Assembly (NCBI GenBank): GCA_012514145.1
Contig: JAAZAV010000027.1
Span: 1-64,000, forward strand
Source: Clostridiales bacterium
GTDB lineage: Bacteria > Bacillota > Clostridia > Oscillospirales > CAG-272
Length of the DNA stretch: 64,000 nucleotides
Direction: 5' to 3'
Below, piece by piece: positions 61,752 through 64,000 of the stretch. The notes beneath the pieces are model-generated. The model worked only from the letters and a program-made list of their open reading frames with translations. It was not told the origin of the DNA and searched no databases. The position numbers and the translations under genes were made by a program. Every line of letters begins with the position of its first letter. The stretch's first letter is position 1.

Positions 61752-61766
61752 TGGATTTCCTATCTC

Positions 61767-62564
61767 TTATCTTAAAATGAAGCGGCGGATATATTCTGTG
61801 GTAAACATCACGCCGGCCTTGCCGAGTTCGCTGTCGCCTCTCCAGGTGGCGGAGTGGGGCTCGATGCTCAGACCTGCGTCGTAGCCGCGGGAGTAGAGAA
61901 TGGCGAATACGGTAGGCCAGTTGATGGAATCGATACCCGCCGGCGGGTCGTCAACACCGCGCCTGCCTGCACTTACGAAGCCCTTGACGTGCATATGGGC
62001 TATTCTGTCGCCCCAGTCGGACAGCTCTGCCAGATAATCCGCGCCGCGGCCGCAGGAGTGGGAGCAGTCGTATTTTATCATCAGTTCAGGCAGTTCGCCG
62101 AGAACTACCTTCCAGACGTTGGGCTCATATACGAAGTTACCCCAGCTGCAGTTGTATGCGGCAATCTTAATACCGCTGCCCGACGCCTTTGCCTGTTCGA
62201 TCATCTTCCCGAAGAACTCAATAGCAAGTGTAAGATTGCGGTATAGACTGACGCTGTCGTCGTAGTTTATGCCGCAGACGAAGTTGGGCGAGCCGACTTT
62301 AATTGCCGCGTCAAGCAGACCCTGCTGCAGGGCGAGTTTATCGGCGTCAAGCCTGCCGCCCACATTGGATATACAGTTCCAGCGTCCCACCGACTGAATC
62401 GGCAGTCCGGTGCGCTTTATCTCGGTCTTTACCGAGTCGGCTTTTGCGATGAAATCGGCTGCCTCGTTGTCGTCGTTGCGGCAGACCTCGATGAAGTCAA
62501 GTCCTATGGATTTCACATAGTCGAATGATGATGCGGAGTATCCGTTGATTATTCCGAGCTTCAT
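61767..62564 (-). CDS. Sugar phosphate isomerase/epimerase-like TIM barrel
   Basis: 265 residues of the xylose-isomerase-like/AP-endonuclease-2 superfamily. Metal-binding positions are visible at the ends of strands: Glu in LDFIEVCRND, Asp-His pair in MIKYDCSHSCGRG, His in IAHMHVKGF, and Glu in AGLSIEPHSATW. Members convert sugars, hydroxypyruvate or inosose derivatives; which one cannot be told here. It has its own promoter and is the first gene of a unit with ddh. Confidence 0.85.
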   Translation of the reverse strand: MKLGIINGYSASSFDYVKSIGLDFIEVCRNDDNEAADFIAKADSVKTEIKRTGLPIQSVGRWNCISNVGGRLDADKLALQQGLLDAAIKVGSPNFVCGINYDDSVSLYRNLTLAIEFFGKMIEQAKASGSGIKIAAYNCSWGNFVYEPNVWKVVLGELPELMIKYDCSHSCGRGADYLAELSDWGDRIAHMHVKGFVSAGRRGVDDPPAGIDSINWPTVFAILYSRGYDAGLSIEPHSATWRGDSELGKAGVMFTTEYIRRFILR

Positions 62565-62601
62565 TATAATACCTCACTGTAAGCCTTTCGGCGTTTTTAT
62601 T

Positions 62602-62630
62602 ATTATACCACAATATTATTCTCATTACAA
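62602..62630 (-). promoter_or_regulatory. Promoter of the isomerase-ddh unit
   Basis: Minus strand: -35 TTGTAA (62625-62630), 17-nt spacer, -10 TATAAT (62602-62607). The rest of the gap up to the tRNA promoter is AT-rich with nothing else seen. Confidence 0.7.
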
Positions 62631-62758
62631 GAATTTCCCGTGAAAAGCGGTTTTATTTGAATGCAAAGCATATAACACCGACCGATTAGTTAAAAAAATG
62701 GATTATGGCAAAAAACCGGGATAAAACACATATATTTAGACGATTTTGTAAAAAGCAC

Positions 62759-62787
62759 TTGACAAACGCGCCGCAGAAAGGTATAAT
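62759..62787 (+). promoter_or_regulatory. Perfect consensus tRNA promoter
   Basis: Perfect -35 TTGACA (62759-62764), 17-nt spacer and perfect -10 TATAAT (62782-62787), about 41 nt before tRNA-Arg. Confidence 0.88.
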
Positions 62788-62827
62788 GTCGCTGTTGCGT
62801 CCGAGCGGCCAGACTAAATGGTCCCGT

Positions 62828-62904
62828 GTACCTTTAGCTCAGCAGGATAGAGCAACTGCCTTCTAAGCAGTAGGTCGAGGGTTCGAGTCCCCCAAGGTAC
62901 GCCA
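62828..62904 (+). tRNA. tRNA-Arg (UCU)
   Basis: Acceptor GTACCTT pairs with AAGGTAC, with discriminator G and an encoded CCA end. The anticodon stem ACTGC/GCAGT encloses loop CTTCTAA, anticodon TCT. The T arm is GAGGGTTCGAGTCCCCC. It reads AGA codons. Confidence 0.95.
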
Positions 62905-62907
62905 TAT

Positions 62908-62985
62908 GGTGGGTGTGGTTCAGGTGGTTAGAGCGTCAGGTTGTGGCCCTGAAGATCGCCGGTTCGAGTCCGGTCATCCACCCCA
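62908..62985 (+). tRNA. tRNA-His (GUG)
   Basis: The acceptor GTGGGTG pairs with CATCCAC (one G-U), and an extra G at 62908 can pair with discriminator C, the G-1 identity element of tRNA-His. Anticodon stem TCAGG/CCTGA encloses TTGTGGC, anticodon GTG. CCA is encoded. It is only 3 nt after tRNA-Arg, so both come from one transcript. Confidence 0.95.
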
Positions 62986-62990
62986 GAAGC

Positions 62991-63026
62991 AAAGCTCCGA
63001 GGTATTTTCCCCCGGGGCTTTTTCTT
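62991..63026 (+). terminator. Terminator of the tRNA operon
   Basis: Stem AAAGCTCCGAGG / CCCCGGGGCTTT with one mismatch and a G-U pair, followed by a T run. Confidence 0.8.
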
Positions 63027-63041
63027 TGTTTGATAATAAAT

Positions 63042-63082
63042 GCGGTACCGAACGACTTCAGACATCCGACGTTCGATACCGC
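63042..63082 (-). terminator. Terminator of the 63103-63957 gene
   Basis: Stem GCGGTA-CGAACG / CGTTCG-TACCGC (63042-63054 and 63070-63082) with one mismatch and a 15-nt loop, 20 nt after the gene's stop and T-rich on the minus strand. Confidence 0.7.
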
Positions 63083-63102
63083 GTTTACATTCGATTTATT
63101 TT

Positions 63103-63957
63103 CTATTTTGCCTGTGCTGCGGCGCATTTATCCATGAGTGCGGCGACCCGGCAGGCGCGCTTATATGCCTCGGCGATGTATTCATTCGGGGTGAGTTTCT
63201 TGTAGATATCGTTATCATGACGTTCAGGCTTGCTGCCGGTGTTCAGCTCGAAAGTGAGAGGTCCGTCAAAACCGTGTTTTGCCAGACGTGCGGCAACGCT
63301 CTCCCAATCGGTTATACCGTCAAAAGGCAGCAGATGCAGATCGTCGTGCCATGTAATCTCGCCGCCGAAGTCGCGTATGCCCAGGTTGTCGTTCAGATGG
63401 GTGGCGATAAGCCTGCCGCCGTAGAGCGCAGTCATATCCTTGCCGTAGTTGTAACATAGCTCATGACCGGTGTCCCAGCAAAAACCCACATTGTCATAGC
63501 TGTCTGCCAGTTTCATCAGTGCGCCCAGATATTCCTCGCCCTCGGTGTTCTCGAAGGCGATGCGCACGCCCAGCTTTTTTGCCTCAGATACGACCGAAGC
63601 GTAGTTTTCGACTCCCACGTCCGTAGGGCTGTTATCCTTAAATCCGATGAATGCGTGAACCACCATGATATTGACTTCATGCTTTGCACAGTCATGCAGG
63701 CAGGCGATGAGCTCGTTCACAGCTGCAGCCGCGGCTTCGCCGCCCTTCCACATATCGGCTGCCTTGCCGAAGGGAGCGTGTATTGACTGGTAGAGCATGC
63801 CGAGTTCATCAGCCAGCGCACGCCATTCTGCTATGGGTGCGCCGGGTCCCGAGCCGGTGAAGAAGCCCTCAAAGCCGGTTTTGGCGAAGGCGCGTATCTG
63901 ATCCTCCGGCGACAATCCGAAGTCGCCGATCCCGAAACAGAGTTTTTTCTTCCACAT
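63103..63957 (-). CDS. Sugar phosphate isomerase/epimerase-like TIM barrel
   Basis: 284 residues, another member of the xylose-isomerase-like superfamily. Metal and substrate residues sit in MLYQSIHAPFGKA (His), VRIAFENTEGEEY (Glu), VGFCWDTGHELCYN (Asp, His), LIATHLNDNLG (His, Asn/Asp) and PLTFELNTGS (Glu). It is not closely similar to the 61767 gene beyond the fold. It continues a leftward gene group, with its start about 40 nt from the right edge of the window. The substrate is unknown. Confidence 0.85.
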   Translation of the reverse strand: MWKKKLCFGIGDFGLSPEDQIRAFAKTGFEGFFTGSGPGAPIAEWRALADELGMLYQSIHAPFGKAADMWKGGEAAAAAVNELIACLHDCAKHEVNIMVVHAFIGFKDNSPTDVGVENYASVVSEAKKLGVRIAFENTEGEEYLGALMKLADSYDNVGFCWDTGHELCYNYGKDMTALYGGRLIATHLNDNLGIRDFGGEITWHDDLHLLPFDGITDWESVAARLAKHGFDGPLTFELNTGSKPERHDNDIYKKLTPNEYIAEAYKRACRVAALMDKCAAAQAK

Positions 63958-64000
63958 GGTTATACTCCATTAAAACAATTCAGATTATCATTTTTGTCCG

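Noticed and set aside
1-64000. CRISPR array, toxin-antitoxin pair or restriction-modification system
   Set aside because: No regularly spaced repeats, cas genes, or recognisable defence or toxin domains were found on either strand.

Overview
The window is a stretch of chromosome from a monoderm, probably anaerobic, Clostridia-like Firmicute, perhaps an uncultured gut Oscillospiraceae/Christensenellales-type organism. That placement is inferred from gene content: a WalR-WalK-YycH-YycI operon, zinc-type L31, a dgt-dnaG-rpoD block, meso-diaminopimelate dehydrogenase, many lipoprotein signals, dockerin-like modules and Gram-positive ribosome binding sites. Nearly every promoter I could read is a sigma-A type with a 17-nt spacer.

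Positions 1-6173 look like the right end of an integrated element. A leftward run of small phage-type genes (one running off the left edge) and a Cro-like regulator face a rightward S24 CI/LexA-type repressor. The repressor is followed by three tandem membrane-anchored Ig-like paralogues and a large serine recombinase. This part is visibly more AT-rich in the paralogue region than the flanking chromosome. The recombinase has a strong ribosome binding site but its conserved N-terminus begins at an AUA codon.

Positions 6187-26085 are mostly envelope and housekeeping genes. They include capA, murA, and a long leftward operon ilvE - rluA - DUF3810 metalloprotease - degenerate polysaccharide deacetylase - walR - walK - yycH - yycI. 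Next come an orphan sugar-binding lipoprotein, an Rqc2/NFACT protein, a GNAT enzyme, an unrecognised anchored protein, a Tim44-like zinc-ribbon protein and a single-pass membrane protein. The last two share an 18-bp promoter core.

Positions 26270-34037 carry a GH39-like glycosidase, a DHHW/AlgX-like lipoprotein, two secreted proteins ending in dockerin-like modules (one with a transglutaminase domain) and an NhaC-type antiporter. Positions 34240-41387 form a rightward unit behind a perfect consensus promoter: a DeoR regulator, a DUF4886 SGNH protein and a 2-oxoacid dehydrogenase complex in the order E2-E3-E1, with E1 alpha and beta fused in one chain.

Positions 41586-49331 hold a response regulator, a histidine kinase, an HtrA-like protein whose catalytic His is Lys, a small membrane protein, ychF and a second orphan solute-binding lipoprotein. 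Positions 49628-56228 hold rpoD, dnaG, dgt, yigZ, hflX and rpmE. The dnaG gene has no ATG/GTG/TTG at its conserved N-terminus. The rpoD gene is preceded by a 14-bp tandem duplication that creates a five-codon leader ORF. Positions 56391-64000 are sugar metabolism (GH4, AraC regulator, Gfo/Idh/MocA oxidoreductase, two sugar-phosphate isomerase-like proteins) mixed with an orphan corrinoid protein, meso-DAP dehydrogenase and a tRNA-Arg/tRNA-His pair.

I see no CRISPR array, complete insertion sequence or rRNA. The most unusual signals are the start-codon anomalies (recombinase, dnaG, possibly hflX), the tandem secreted cargo in the element, the HtrA pseudoprotease beside a two-component system, and the corrinoid protein without a methyltransferase.
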